From NCBI RefSeq assembly GCF_025143985.1, contig NZ_CP083564.1, forward strand, positions 2,233,501 through 2,297,500: a stretch of DNA of 64,000 nt. The letters are read 5' to 3'. The position numbers were made by a program, and so were the translations under genes. The notes beneath the pieces were generated by a model that saw only the letters and a list, made by a program, of their open reading frames with translations, was not told the origin of the DNA and ran no database searches. This document shows, piece after piece, positions 33,723-42,574 of this stretch (the stretch's first letter is position 1; the number at the start of each line of letters is the position of its first letter). Source of the DNA: Sulfitobacter sp. W027 (GTDB lineage Bacteria; Pseudomonadota; Alphaproteobacteria; Rhodobacterales; Rhodobacteraceae).

Positions 33723-33997
33723 ATACTGTGTATGCCTTGTCACAAATATTGGGCGTCGTTTTGCGATTGGGGCAGTCATGCCCAGAATATGTGACGCCTT
33801 CCATTCGTTCTACCGTGAGCGGCGACACAGCAAAGGTGACACATATACATTTAGCCATAGGCTGGGATGAAAGGCGGGAGGCACCAAGAAGTTCAGCCCG
33901 CATGTTCTCGGACCCGATACGGGCTGCGAAATACGCACATCCACAATTCAGGGAACTTGGGGGCCATTGGGCGGGAAACCCCCAACTTGGCTTATGA
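33719..33997 (+). CDS. Hypothetical protein
   Basis: A 92-residue protein starting in an ATGA overlap with the preceding gene. It has no signal peptide, membrane helix or motif that I recognise. The overlap is the main reason to believe it. Confidence 0.55.
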   Translation: MNTVYALSQILGVVLRLGQSCPEYVTPSIRSTVSGDTAKVTHIHLAIGWDERREAPRSSARMFSDPIRAAKYAHPQFRELGGHWAGNPQLGL

Positions 33998-34024
33998 TTT
34001 CGTTGAAAAAACGGGGAATATCGT

Positions 34025-34666
34025 ATGGGCGGTTTCGGATCTGGGCGTAGCGGCCACAAACTGAAGGCAGAGCATTGTAAGTCTCTGGACGTGAACCGCC
34101 TTCACCGGGAAGGATGTTTGCGACCCGGCATGCGCGGCAACTGGGTTTGGTCGCGCGACGGGGAGGAAGTTGGGCGGATTGGCTACTCGGCAGAGCAAGG
34201 CCGACTTACTCTAAGCTACCGCTTTCAGCGGTATGGTGAGGAGTGGGAATCGATAAAAGAGGCCGTCCACCTCAGCCACGCGGATTGTCACTACGGCAAC
34301 CAGCGGCCTTACTTTCTTTGTCCCGGCGTTCTGAACGGACGGCACTGCGGGCGGCGCGTAGGAAAGCTTTTCTTAGGGGGCCGCTACTTCCTCTGCCGCC
34401 ACTGCTGCGGCATCTCCTATGCCAGTCAGTCAGAGCCTCGCTATGACCGCATGCTGCGCCGCGCCAACAAACTTCGTGTCGCGCTGGGCGGCGAACCGGG
34501 CACGGTGAATTGCATAGCACCCAAGCCAAAAGGCATGTGGCATCGCACCTACCAGCGTAAACGGTTTGAAATAGAATGGTGCGAGCACCAAGCAGACCGA
34601 CTTTTCATCGCAAAATATGCACATCTTCTTACCGGGGACGAGCGAGCCTTGTTCGACTTGAGTTAA
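34025..34666 (+). CDS. Zinc-ribbon protein of mobile elements
   Basis: A 213-residue protein that starts MGGFGSGRSG, a start I recall from a widespread family of mobile-element proteins of unknown function. After a SLDVNRLHREGCLRPG segment it has an insert domain and a four-cysteine zinc ribbon (CPGVLNGRHCGRRV, CRHCCGISYASQ) at about residues 99-135. A basic C-terminal region follows. The gene lies 27 bp after the previous one. Nucleic-acid binding is a reasonable guess. Confidence 0.78.
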   Translation: MGGFGSGRSGHKLKAEHCKSLDVNRLHREGCLRPGMRGNWVWSRDGEEVGRIGYSAEQGRLTLSYRFQRYGEEWESIKEAVHLSHADCHYGNQRPYFLCPGVLNGRHCGRRVGKLFLGGRYFLCRHCCGISYASQSEPRYDRMLRRANKLRVALGGEPGTVNCIAPKPKGMWHRTYQRKRFEIEWCEHQADRLFIAKYAHLLTGDERALFDLS

Positions 34667-34824
34667 GTAGTGCACAACGTCGCGCCAGTAGCGGAAGACC
34701 TGCCAGTTGAGAGCAGAGGACGTGTGAATATGACACACTTCAACCATTGCGCGAAGATTGACTTGTGAAGACTCGAAAGCTTTTGCATTTTCTCCGCGGA
34801 ATCAAACAAAAGCGCAATGAGTGA

Positions 34825-35655
34825 ATGACCAATAAAATTTTAACTGCATTAACTTCTGCCTTCATCATGGCGGCTTCGGTAGCTGCCTCACAGCCCGAAG
34901 AAGGATACCCCTCCCCAGCTGGAAATGTTCGGGTAGTTGGGGAAAGCTACGAAAAAACTCTCTATGTAGGAGAAACGAAGTTTGACCTTGGTTCTCAACA
35001 CCTAATCAGTGTCAGAGAGCCGTCCGAAGAAGGGTTCTCGGAACATTTCCCAAATCATTTCCTAATCTGGGAATGGGGTGGAGGAAGTATGTGTCACGGT
35101 TTCTTCCGCTGGCTAAATGCAAACGAGACGCCGCCAAAGCTGACTGAGAGTTTCGGAACTTGTAAGGACGTTGCAAATAACCTTCGTGTTGAAGACGGAA
35201 AGGCAATTTTCGAGCTTTACGGAGCAGGCAGCGAAGGCCGTGTCTCTTTTATCTATGATGGGGAACAAGTAACCGAGCGGAACGCTGGTCTTGACGGAAT
35301 TTCTAAGGTCGCCAACCCGTATGACCCGGAAGCTTGGATCGGAGAACATCCGTGGATCTACTTCGCAGCTCCCGAAAATGAAGCATTCTTGACCGACCTT
35401 CTCGGCTGGGAACTGCTTGACCAGCTCAGGTTCTACGGAGTGGGAAGCGAATTTACTGAAGACGAAGGCTGGGTAGTGGGAAGATTGTGCCAACAATCCC
35501 AATGCAACACCAACAAGCTTGTAGTTGCGATATCAAAATCTACAGCAATGCCCTATATCGCGTACAAGCATTGGAAACACGAGGAATGGAGGTTTATTGG
35601 GGACGCCCCGGAAAAAATGCCGAACTCAGTACGCGGCTATTTGGCGGAGGGCTAA
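34825..35655 (+). CDS. Secreted hypothetical protein, element cargo
   Basis: A 276-residue protein with a signal peptide (MTNKILTALTSAFIMAASVAAS, cleavage about residue 22). The mature domain is acidic with four cysteines (MCHGFF, GTCKD, LCQQSQC) likely to form disulfides in the periplasm. No family is recognised. Base composition is more AT-rich than the flanking chromosome. It lies 158 bp after the zinc-ribbon gene and 6 bp before the membrane-anchored gene, so the two are likely one operon. Confidence 0.72.
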   Translation: MTNKILTALTSAFIMAASVAASQPEEGYPSPAGNVRVVGESYEKTLYVGETKFDLGSQHLISVREPSEEGFSEHFPNHFLIWEWGGGSMCHGFFRWLNANETPPKLTESFGTCKDVANNLRVEDGKAIFELYGAGSEGRVSFIYDGEQVTERNAGLDGISKVANPYDPEAWIGEHPWIYFAAPENEAFLTDLLGWELLDQLRFYGVGSEFTEDEGWVVGRLCQQSQCNTNKLVVAISKSTAMPYIAYKHWKHEEWRFIGDAPEKMPNSVRGYLAEG

Positions 35656-35661
35656 ACTTAG

Positions 35662-36243
35662 ATGTTCCAGATTCTTTCTCGGATTTCCCCGCTCGGCAAA
35701 CTAATCGAGCATTCGGCAAACGCACTTACGGTCGTAGGTGGCGCCATAGGCCTCTATGCTGTCGCACATCCAGAAACCATCGCGACCTACCTCGATCGCA
35801 TAGACCAAAATGTCGACATTATTGCCGAAAGCATCCCGCTCTGGCCTGTTGTTGAGGGTCTTGAAACTCAGTTCACGCCACCTCGCTTCGCCGGATTCAC
35901 GGTAGAAATAGCCAACCCCAAGAACCTTGTAGTTAACGATTTCTCAATCCACGCCGAGTTCAACCATCCGAGTGCAGGAGAAAGCTTCACTCTTGTAGGC
36001 CCCAGCCTCCTGCCCCCAAATGAAGTTGTCACTTTTTCGAGGAATATCATTCGAAAGCCGTGGTTCGTCGCTCTACAGCGCAACGGCGAAGTGCAACTTC
36101 TTGTTTGCATGTCTGGCTCCCTCGAAGGAAACGATGAAGTTTTCTATGAAGGGCGGCTTTATACCGTGGATCTAGCTGAAGAGACTTCAGTCCTAAGCGG
36201 ACGAAAATTCTCACTTGGTGAAAACAGCGCATGTGAAAAGTGA
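35662..36243 (+). CDS. Membrane-anchored hypothetical protein, element cargo
   Basis: A 193-residue protein with one N-terminal hydrophobic helix (ANALTVVGGAIGLYAVA, about residues 19-36), then a soluble domain of beta-strand character (FAGFTVEIANPKNLVVNDFSIHAEF...NEVVTFSRNI) that may be Ig-like and face the periplasm. No known family is recognised. It follows the secreted partner by 6 bp and ends 184 bp before the tRNA attachment site, in the usual cargo position at the end of an element. Confidence 0.7.
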   Translation: MFQILSRISPLGKLIEHSANALTVVGGAIGLYAVAHPETIATYLDRIDQNVDIIAESIPLWPVVEGLETQFTPPRFAGFTVEIANPKNLVVNDFSIHAEFNHPSAGESFTLVGPSLLPPNEVVTFSRNIIRKPWFVALQRNGEVQLLVCMSGSLEGNDEVFYEGRLYTVDLAEETSVLSGRKFSLGENSACEK

Positions 36244-36426
36244 TAGTCGATCATCATCCGCTCTAGTGAGTTGCCAAAGTGGGGAGAGCGACATGCTCTT
36301 CCCACATTTGTTGACAAGCTAGCTTTGCTTTGCACGCACCGGAACTCGAACGGGGGACCAATAGGGGGATAGGCCACCCCGTATCGATGCCAACGCACTG
36401 ATATAAAGCATAAAACAGAAAAATGA

Positions 36427-36513
36427 TGGTGCGGGCGGTGGGACTCGAACCCACACGGGGCTACGCCCCAACAGATTTTAAGTCTGGTATGTCTACCATT
36501 CCATCACGCCCGC
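36427..36513 (-). tRNA. tRNA-Leu (anticodon UAA), CCA encoded
   Basis: The reverse strand folds as a type II tRNA: 7-bp acceptor stem GCGGGCG/CGCCCGC, D arm with GGTAGA, anticodon loop CTTAAAA giving anticodon TAA, a long variable arm (GGGGC-GTA-GCCCC), T arm TGGG-TTCGAGT-CCCA and an encoded 3' ACCA. The 3' end (36427-36442) is the attR copy of the 16-bp core, so integration left the tRNA intact. Confidence 0.97.
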
Positions 36514-36574
36514 ATCGGGGCGCACAATAAGCATCATGCGGGCGGTGTAAATGGGCGAATGACCCAGCCCCGAC

Positions 36575-37051
36575 TCATGCGCTATCCGCCAGCATCGTTT
36601 CTTTCACCGCCTCCATCGCGACGTAGGTCGAGGTGCTAGCTACATGCGGCAGGGTCGAGATGACTTCTCCCAGAAAGCGGCGGTATTCCGACATGCTGCG
36701 CGTGCGGACCTTGATCAGATAGTCGAAATGGCTCGCAATCATATGCGCCTGCTCAATCTCAGGTACTTTGGCCACAGCAAGGTTGAACGCTCGCAGCGCT
36801 GCCTCGCGCGTGTCGTTCAGCCGGACTTCGACGAAGGCCACATGGTCAAGCCCCAGACGGATCGGGTCCAAAAGCGCGCGGTAGCCGAGGATCACGCCGC
36901 TTTCCTCCAAACGGCGCAGCCGTGCTTGGGTGGGGGATTTCGACAGGCCAATGCGCCGCGCAAGGTCGGTGATGCTGATGCGGCCATCCTCGGCCAGAAC
37001 CGATAGAATCGCGCTGTCGAACCGGTCCAGATCGAAAAGTTCATTTGCCAT
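36575..37051 (-). CDS. putR: Lrp/AsnC family regulator, PutR-type
   Basis: A 158-residue regulator. The N-terminal winged HTH (FDSAILSVLAEDGRISITDLARRIGLSKSPTQARLRRLEESGVI) is at about residues 10-55 and the ligand-binding RAM domain follows (VAFVEVRL...HFDYLIKVRTRSMSEYRRFL). It is divergent from putA across 107 bp, the standard arrangement of the proline-responsive activator PutR in Rhodobacterales and other alphaproteobacteria. The symbol rests on context. Confidence 0.9.
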   Translation of the reverse strand: MANELFDLDRFDSAILSVLAEDGRISITDLARRIGLSKSPTQARLRRLEESGVILGYRALLDPIRLGLDHVAFVEVRLNDTREAALRAFNLAVAKVPEIEQAHMIASHFDYLIKVRTRSMSEYRRFLGEVISTLPHVASTSTYVAMEAVKETMLADSA

Positions 37052-37077
37052 GTGATTACCCTACACTTCAGACATAT

Positions 37078-37120
37078 CGACCGCATTATTGATCATCTTC
37101 GGTCGAAACTCCTGATCATC
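37078..37120. promoter_or_regulatory. Candidate PutR operator region
   Basis: Within the putR-putA gap an inverted repeat CGACCG (37078-37083) / CGGTCG (37100-37105) brackets 16 bp, and the motif TGATCATC occurs twice (37090-37097 and 37113-37120), 23 bp apart, roughly two helical turns, as expected for Lrp-family dimers. No experimental data are implied. Confidence 0.4.
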
Positions 37121-37158
37121 ATCCGGTATTCTGGGTCAAACATCAACTGGAGCTTGCC

Positions 37159-40100
37159 ATGGCCCTCGATCACGCCCCCGCCCTTCGCCAAACCATCGAC
37201 GCGCGCACCTACGCCGACCCTGACGCGCTGCTGACCGAGCTTAAGGCGCAGGCCGATCTTTCTGCCGAAGACCGCGCCCGAATCACCGCCAATGCAGCGG
37301 GCCTGGTCCGTGACATTCGCGGCACCTCGGCTCCCGGCATGATGGAAGTCTTCCTCGCCGAATACGGTCTCAGCACGGACGAAGGCGTGGCGCTGATGTG
37401 TTTGGCCGAGGCGCTGCTGCGGGTGCCAGACGCCGATACGATTGATGCGCTGATCGAAGACAAAATCGCCCCCTCCGATTGGGGCCGCCACATGGGCCAT
37501 TCGACCTCCAGCCTCGTGAACGCCTCCACATGGGCGCTGATGCTGACGGGTCGTGTCCTAGATGACGACCAGCCCGGCCCGGTGCGCCACCTGCGCGCGG
37601 CGATCAAGCGTCTGGGTGAGCCGGTGATCCGTACCGCCGTCAGCCGCGCCATGCGCGAGATGGGCCGCCAGTTCGTTCTGGGCGAAGACATTCAGGCGGC
37701 GATGAAACGCGCCAAGGGGATGGAGAAAAAGGGCTTTACCTACAGCTACGACATGCTGGGCGAAGCGGCCCGGACCGAGGCGGACGCCAAGCGCTATCAC
37801 CTCAGCTATTCCCGTGCGATCTCGGCCATTGCCGATGCCTGCACCCATGACGACATCCGCAAGAACCCCGGCATTTCGGTGAAGCTTTCGGCCCTGCATC
37901 CGCGCTATGAACTAGCGCAGGAAGAAGCCGTGATGCGCGATCTGGTGCCGCGCCTGCGCGCACTGGCACTGCTGGCGAAATCGGCGGGCATGGGGCTCAA
38001 TATCGACGCCGAAGAGGCCGACCGCCTCGCGCTATCGCTCGAAGTCATCGACACGGTGATGGGCGAGCCTGCGCTGGCAGGCTGGGACGGGTTTGGCGTG
38101 GTGGTGCAGGCCTATGGCCCGCGCGCGGGCGTGGTGCTCGACACGCTTTATGACATGGCCAAACGTCACGACCGCCGCATCATGGTGCGTCTGGTGAAAG
38201 GGGCCTATTGGGACACCGAGATCAAACGCGCGCAGGTCGAGGGCATCGATGGTTTCCCGGTTTTCACCCGCAAGGCCGGGACCGATGTAAGCTACATCGC
38301 CAACGCCCGCAAACTGCTGAACATGACCGACCGCATCTATCCGCAGTTCGCCACGCACAACGCCCATACCGTTGCCGCCGTCTTGCATATGGCCGACGAC
38401 CCCGAGGCCTATGAATTCCAGCGTCTGCACGGCATGGGCGAGACCCTGCATGACATCGTGATGGAAAAACACGGCACCCGCTGCCGCATCTACGCCCCCG
38501 TTGGCGCGCACCGCGATCTGCTGGCCTATCTGGTGCGGCGTTTGCTTGAGAACGGCGCGAACTCCAGCTTCGTGAATCAGATCGTCGATGAGAACGTGCC
38601 GCCAGAAGTCGTGGCCGCCGATCCCTTTGACCAGTTGCAAGACAGCGCCCCGACGATCCCGCGCGGGCCGGAGGTGTTCTTGCCTCAACGCGCCAACGCC
38701 AAGGGCTTTGATCTGGCCCATAGCCCGACCCTTGCCGCCATTGAAGAGGCTCGTGCGCCCTTTGCGGATGCCACATGGACCGCCACGCCGATCCTTGCAG
38801 GCGACGCCAAGCCCGAGGCCGAAGAGACCGTCAGCAACCCGACCGGCTGCACCTCGCCAGGCACGGTGCAGCCCGCCTCCGAGGCCGATGTCGCCACGGC
38901 GCTCGACAATGCCACCCCTTGGGACGCGCCGCTGGACACCCGCCGCGCAACGCTTTTGCGGGCCGCTGACATGTTGGAGGACCGCTACGGCGAGATCTTC
39001 GCCATCCTTGCCCGCGAAGCAGGCAAGGGGCTGCCCGACTGCGTGGCCGAGTTGCGCGAAGCCGTCGATTTCCTGCGCTACTACGCAGCACAGGCCACCA
39101 ACGAGCCGCCCGCGGGCATCTTCACCTGCATCTCGCCGTGGAACTTCCCACTGGCGATCTTTTGCGGGCAGGTCACAGCGGCGTTGGCGGCTGGCAATGC
39201 GGTGCTGGCCAAACCGGCCGAGCAGACCCCGTTAATCGCCAAACTCGCCGTCGAAGTGCTGCATGAAGCGGGGGTGCCGCGCTCTGCCCTGCAACTCCTG
39301 CCGGGTGGCGGCAAGGTGGGCGCGGCGCTGACCGGCGATGCCCGCATCAACGGGGTGGCCTTCACCGGCTCCACCGCCACCGCCCTGCGCATCCGCGCCA
39401 ACATGGCCGAACATTGCGCCCCCGGCACCCCGCTGATCGCCGAGACCGGTGGCCTTAACGCCATGATCGTCGACAGCACCGCCCTGCCCGAACAAGCGGT
39501 GCAGGCCATCGTCGAAAGCGCCTTTCAATCGGCAGGGCAACGCTGCTCTGCCGTGCGCTGCCTCTATGTGCAGGAAGACATCGCCGAAGACCTGATCCGC
39601 ATGCTCACGGGCGCCATGCAGGCGCTGAACATGGGCGATCCGTGGCATCTGTCGACCGATGTCGGCCCCGTTATCGACGACACCGCGCGCAAAGGGATCG
39701 TCGAGCATATCGAAGCCGCCCGCGCCGAAGGCCGCGTCATAGCGGACCTCAAAGCGCCCGAGGGTGGCACTTTCGTCGGCCCGGCGATCCTGCGGGTGGG
39801 CAGCATCAGCGAGATGAAACGCGAGATTTTCGGCCCCGTGCTGCATGTGGCGACTTTCAAAAGCCATGAACTCGACGCCGTGATCGACGCGATCAATGCC
39901 ACGGGCTATGGGCTGACCTTTGGTTTGCACACCCGGATCGACGACCGGGTGCAGCATGTCTCGGAACGGATCGAGGCGGGCAACATCTACGTCAACCGCA
40001 ACCAGATCGGTGCCATCGTCGGCAGCCAACCCTTTGGCGGTGAAGGGCTTTCGGGCACCGGGCCAAAGGCAGGCGGGCCGAACTACCTGCCGCGTTTCTC

Positions 40101-40575
40101 GGCACCTGACCATCAGGACGCTGCTGGCACATGGGACAATGCAGAGACCAAGCTCCCCGCCCTGCCCGCGCATCAGAAAACCGTGCTGGAAACCCAATCG
40201 ATGCCCGGCCCGACCGGCGAGAGCAACCGCCTTTCGACCCTGCCGCGCCCGGCGCTGTTGTGCATGGGACCGGGCGCCGAAACGGCAGAGGTGCAGGCCA
40301 GGGCCGTGCGGGCGCTCGGCGGTGTCGCGGTCACGGCCTCGGGCCGGATCAACCCCGATGCGCTGACCACCGGCCCAGCCTATGGCGGCGTGCTCTGGTG
40401 GGGTGATGACACCACCGCACGACAGATCGACCAAGCACTTGCGGCCCGGGGCGGCGCAATCATCCCACTGCTGCGCGGCCTGCCCGACACCGCGCGTGTT
40501 AGGGCCGAGCGTCACGTCTGTGTTGACACCACTGCCTCCGGCGGCAATGCACAGCTCTTGGGCATGATGGCCTAA
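37159..40575 (+). CDS. putA: Bifunctional proline dehydrogenase / P5C dehydrogenase PutA
   Basis: A 1138-residue enzyme that oxidises proline to glutamate. The N-terminal half is the FAD-dependent proline dehydrogenase barrel (KLSALHPRYE, NIDAEEADRLALSLEV, MVRLVKGAYWDTEIKRAQ). The C-terminal half is the aldehyde dehydrogenase with Glu in IAETGGLNAM and the catalytic Cys in SAGQRCSA. There is no N-terminal DNA-binding domain, so regulation falls to the divergent PutR. A C-terminal extension of about 100 residues follows the ALDH domain. Confidence 0.97.
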   Translation: MALDHAPALRQTIDARTYADPDALLTELKAQADLSAEDRARITANAAGLVRDIRGTSAPGMMEVFLAEYGLSTDEGVALMCLAEALLRVPDADTIDALIEDKIAPSDWGRHMGHSTSSLVNASTWALMLTGRVLDDDQPGPVRHLRAAIKRLGEPVIRTAVSRAMREMGRQFVLGEDIQAAMKRAKGMEKKGFTYSYDMLGEAARTEADAKRYHLSYSRAISAIADACTHDDIRKNPGISVKLSALHPRYELAQEEAVMRDLVPRLRALALLAKSAGMGLNIDAEEADRLALSLEVIDTVMGEPALAGWDGFGVVVQAYGPRAGVVLDTLYDMAKRHDRRIMVRLVKGAYWDTEIKRAQVEGIDGFPVFTRKAGTDVSYIANARKLLNMTDRIYPQFATHNAHTVAAVLHMADDPEAYEFQRLHGMGETLHDIVMEKHGTRCRIYAPVGAHRDLLAYLVRRLLENGANSSFVNQIVDENVPPEVVAADPFDQLQDSAPTIPRGPEVFLPQRANAKGFDLAHSPTLAAIEEARAPFADATWTATPILAGDAKPEAEETVSNPTGCTSPGTVQPASEADVATALDNATPWDAPLDTRRATLLRAADMLEDRYGEIFAILAREAGKGLPDCVAELREAVDFLRYYAAQATNEPPAGIFTCISPWNFPLAIFCGQVTAALAAGNAVLAKPAEQTPLIAKLAVEVLHEAGVPRSALQLLPGGGKVGAALTGDARINGVAFTGSTATALRIRANMAEHCAPGTPLIAETGGLNAMIVDSTALPEQAVQAIVESAFQSAGQRCSAVRCLYVQEDIAEDLIRMLTGAMQALNMGDPWHLSTDVGPVIDDTARKGIVEHIEAARAEGRVIADLKAPEGGTFVGPAILRVGSISEMKREIFGPVLHVATFKSHELDAVIDAINATGYGLTFGLHTRIDDRVQHVSERIEAGNIYVNRNQIGAIVGSQPFGGEGLSGTGPKAGGPNYLPRFSAPDHQDAAGTWDNAETKLPALPAHQKTVLETQSMPGPTGESNRLSTLPRPALLCMGPGAETAEVQARAVRALGGVAVTASGRINPDALTTGPAYGGVLWWGDDTTARQIDQALAARGGAIIPLLRGLPDTARVRAERHVCVDTTASGGNAQLLGMMA

Positions 40576-40596
40576 GACAGAAATCGGAGGAGCACC

Positions 40597-41748
40597 ATGC
40601 TGACGAACAGCGACATCGAAGACCTGACGCAGTTTCGCAGGGCGCTCCACCAATATCCCGAGGTCTCGGGCGAAGAGATTGAGACCGCCCGGACCATCGC
40701 GGCGGAATTGAAGAAACTCAGCCCCACCCGCATCCTGACGGGTTTGGGCGGGCATGGCGTCGCTGCTGTTTTCGAGAGCGGCACCCCCGGCCCTACGGTC
40801 CTCTTCCGCGCTGAGTTGGACGCCCTGCCGATCCCCGAAGAACATGACATTCCGTGGGTCTCAAAAGTGCCGGGCAAAAGCCATGTCTGCGGGCACGATG
40901 GCCATATGACCATGCTGCTGGCGCTTGGGCGATTGATTGCGCGCCAACCGGTCGCCAAGGGCCGCGTGGTGCTGATGTTTCAACCCGCCGAGGAAGACGG
41001 CAGCGGTGCACGCGCCGTGGTGAACGACCCGGCCTATGCCGAGATTGCCGCCGATTATGCCTTTGCCATCCATGTCGAACCGGGCCGCCCTTTCGGCCAT
41101 GTCGACACGGCCCCCGCCTTGATCAACTGCGCCTCGAAGGGCATCGCCCTGACCCTCAGCGGCAAGACCGCCCATGCCGCCAGCCCCGAAGACGGCAGAT
41201 CGCCCGCGCCTGCGCTGGCCGAGTTGATCCCCGCGCTGCAGGCGCTCGGCCCGGGTGGGGCGCTTGATGACAATTTTCGCCTCGTTACCCTCACCCATTT
41301 GCGCATGGGCGAGCCAACCTTTGGCGTGGCCCCGGGCGAAGCGGTGCTCTACGCCACTCTGCGCAGCACCCGCGACGACGCCCTAGCCGAGATCGAAGAG
41401 GCCCTGCGCGCCGAAGTCGCCCGCGCCGCCGAGACCCACGGGCTGACAGCGGAATTCGCGGAATCCGACCATTTCGCCGCCTCCATCAATGACCCCGAAG
41501 CCTATGCCATTGCCGCCGCAGCGATGGACGCACTTGGCGTGTCGCACGGGCAGAGAAACTTGCCGATGCGCGCCTCCGAAGATTTCGGCCTGTTCGGACG
41601 CGACGCCAAGGCGGCGATGCTCTGCCTCGGGCCGGGGGAAGATTACGCCGCGCTGCACAATCCCGACTACGATTTTCCCGATGACCTGATCCCCATCGGC
41701 GCGGGTATTTTCGAACGGATCGCGCGGGATTTGCTCGGCACCGCTTGA
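40597..41748 (+). CDS. M20 family amidohydrolase
   Basis: A 383-residue zinc-dependent hydrolase of the M20D group (hippurate hydrolase / N-acyl-amino-acid amidohydrolase). Metal and catalytic segments are LFRAELDALPI, CGHDGHM near residue 100, QPAEEDGSGAR at about 129 and the lid-domain HAASPEDGRSP near 188. It follows putA by 21 bp with GGAGG upstream, so it is probably cotranscribed and may release amino acids for the same catabolism. Confidence 0.92.
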   Translation: MLTNSDIEDLTQFRRALHQYPEVSGEEIETARTIAAELKKLSPTRILTGLGGHGVAAVFESGTPGPTVLFRAELDALPIPEEHDIPWVSKVPGKSHVCGHDGHMTMLLALGRLIARQPVAKGRVVLMFQPAEEDGSGARAVVNDPAYAEIAADYAFAIHVEPGRPFGHVDTAPALINCASKGIALTLSGKTAHAASPEDGRSPAPALAELIPALQALGPGGALDDNFRLVTLTHLRMGEPTFGVAPGEAVLYATLRSTRDDALAEIEEALRAEVARAAETHGLTAEFAESDHFAASINDPEAYAIAAAAMDALGVSHGQRNLPMRASEDFGLFGRDAKAAMLCLGPGEDYAALHNPDYDFPDDLIPIGAGIFERIARDLLGTA

Positions 41749-41830
41749 CAGATGCACCGGCGGGCGCAGCTAACTGCGCTAATCCCTCCGCCGCTTGACG
41801 CGGTGCAAGACTTGGCAAAGGCTGGCCCGC

Positions 41831-42574
41831 ATGTTCCCGATCCGCGATCATAACCCCTCGGGCCGCACGCCCTATGTCACCTACGCGCTGATGGCGGTGA
41901 ACATCGGGGTGTTCCTGTCCTATCTGTCGCTGATGGCGGACGAGCGTGCCTTAGGGGAGTTCTATTACACCTACGCCCTGCTGCCCGCGCGGCTGACCCA
42001 TGGGGAGGGGTATTTCGGCCTCATTACCTCGCAATTCTTGCATGGTGGCTGGATGCACCTGGCCGGTAACATGCTGTTTCTGTGGATCTTTGGCGACAAT
42101 GTCGAAGATGAGATGGGCCGTGGGCGCTATCTGCTTTTCTACCTCGCCTGCGGCATCGCGGCGGGTCTGGGCCAAGTCGTGACGGAGCCGCTCTCGTGGG
42201 TGCCCATGGTCGGGGCCTCGGGCGCGATTGCCGGCGTCATGGGGGGCTATCTGCTGCTGTTCCCCCGTGCCAAAGTGGATATTCTGGTGATTTTTATCGT
42301 GTTTTTCCGCATCTTCGCGATCCCCGCGTGGATCATGCTGGGCCTGTGGTTCGGCATGCAGTTCATTGGCGGCATCGGCGCCACACCCGGCACTGGAGGC
42401 GTGGCCTATTGGGCCCATGCGGGCGGATTCATCGCGGGGCTGGTTCTGGCCCTGCCGCTTTGGCTGCGCCGGGGCGGTTTTGCCTTTTGGCGACAGACCG
42501 ACGGCCACCCGCCCCATGCCGCGGCAAAATACGACCTGCGCGAAAGTCGCATTCCCAAGGTAGGACGCAAATGA
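41831..42574 (+). CDS. Rhomboid family intramembrane serine protease
   Basis: A 247-residue membrane protease with six or seven helices. The conserved HGGWMHLAGNMLFLWIFGDNVED segment is at about residues 70-95, the catalytic Ser in VGASGAIAGVMGG (GxSG) near residue 133 and the catalytic His in YWAHAGGFIAG near residue 195. The active site looks complete. The start at 41831 (MFPIRDHNPSG) matches the family N-terminus. It overlaps the GFA gene (ATGA). Confidence 0.93.
   Translation: MFPIRDHNPSGRTPYVTYALMAVNIGVFLSYLSLMADERALGEFYYTYALLPARLTHGEGYFGLITSQFLHGGWMHLAGNMLFLWIFGDNVEDEMGRGRYLLFYLACGIAAGLGQVVTEPLSWVPMVGASGAIAGVMGGYLLLFPRAKVDILVIFIVFFRIFAIPAWIMLGLWFGMQFIGGIGATPGTGGVAYWAHAGGFIAGLVLALPLWLRRGGFAFWRQTDGHPPHAAAKYDLRESRIPKVGRK

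Larger units (their letters stand above)
29422..36442. mobile_element. 7.0-kb integrative element in tRNA-Leu(UAA)
   Basis: The element is bounded by two perfect copies of TGGTGCGGGCGGTGGG, exactly the last 16 nt of the tRNA-Leu gene including CCA (as its complement). The copies are 7005 bp apart, and identity stops abruptly outside them. The left end carries a P4-type integrase. The interior holds paralogous unknowns, an AlpA-like regulator, overlapping small phage-type genes and a pair of cargo genes. It is less GC-rich than its flanks towards the right. No capsid, primase or transfer genes are visible, so it is a satellite-like or decayed element. Confidence 0.88.

Noticed and set aside
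36331..36365. A tRNA 3'-end-like fragment (GTTCGAGTTCCGGTGCGTGC on the minus strand)
   Set aside because: It resembles a T loop, but the flanking T stem does not pair and no acceptor or anticodon arm is present; it may be a decayed relic or chance.
39232..40845. A 537-codon reverse frame
   Set aside because: Antisense to the aldehyde dehydrogenase half of putA, which is clearly real.
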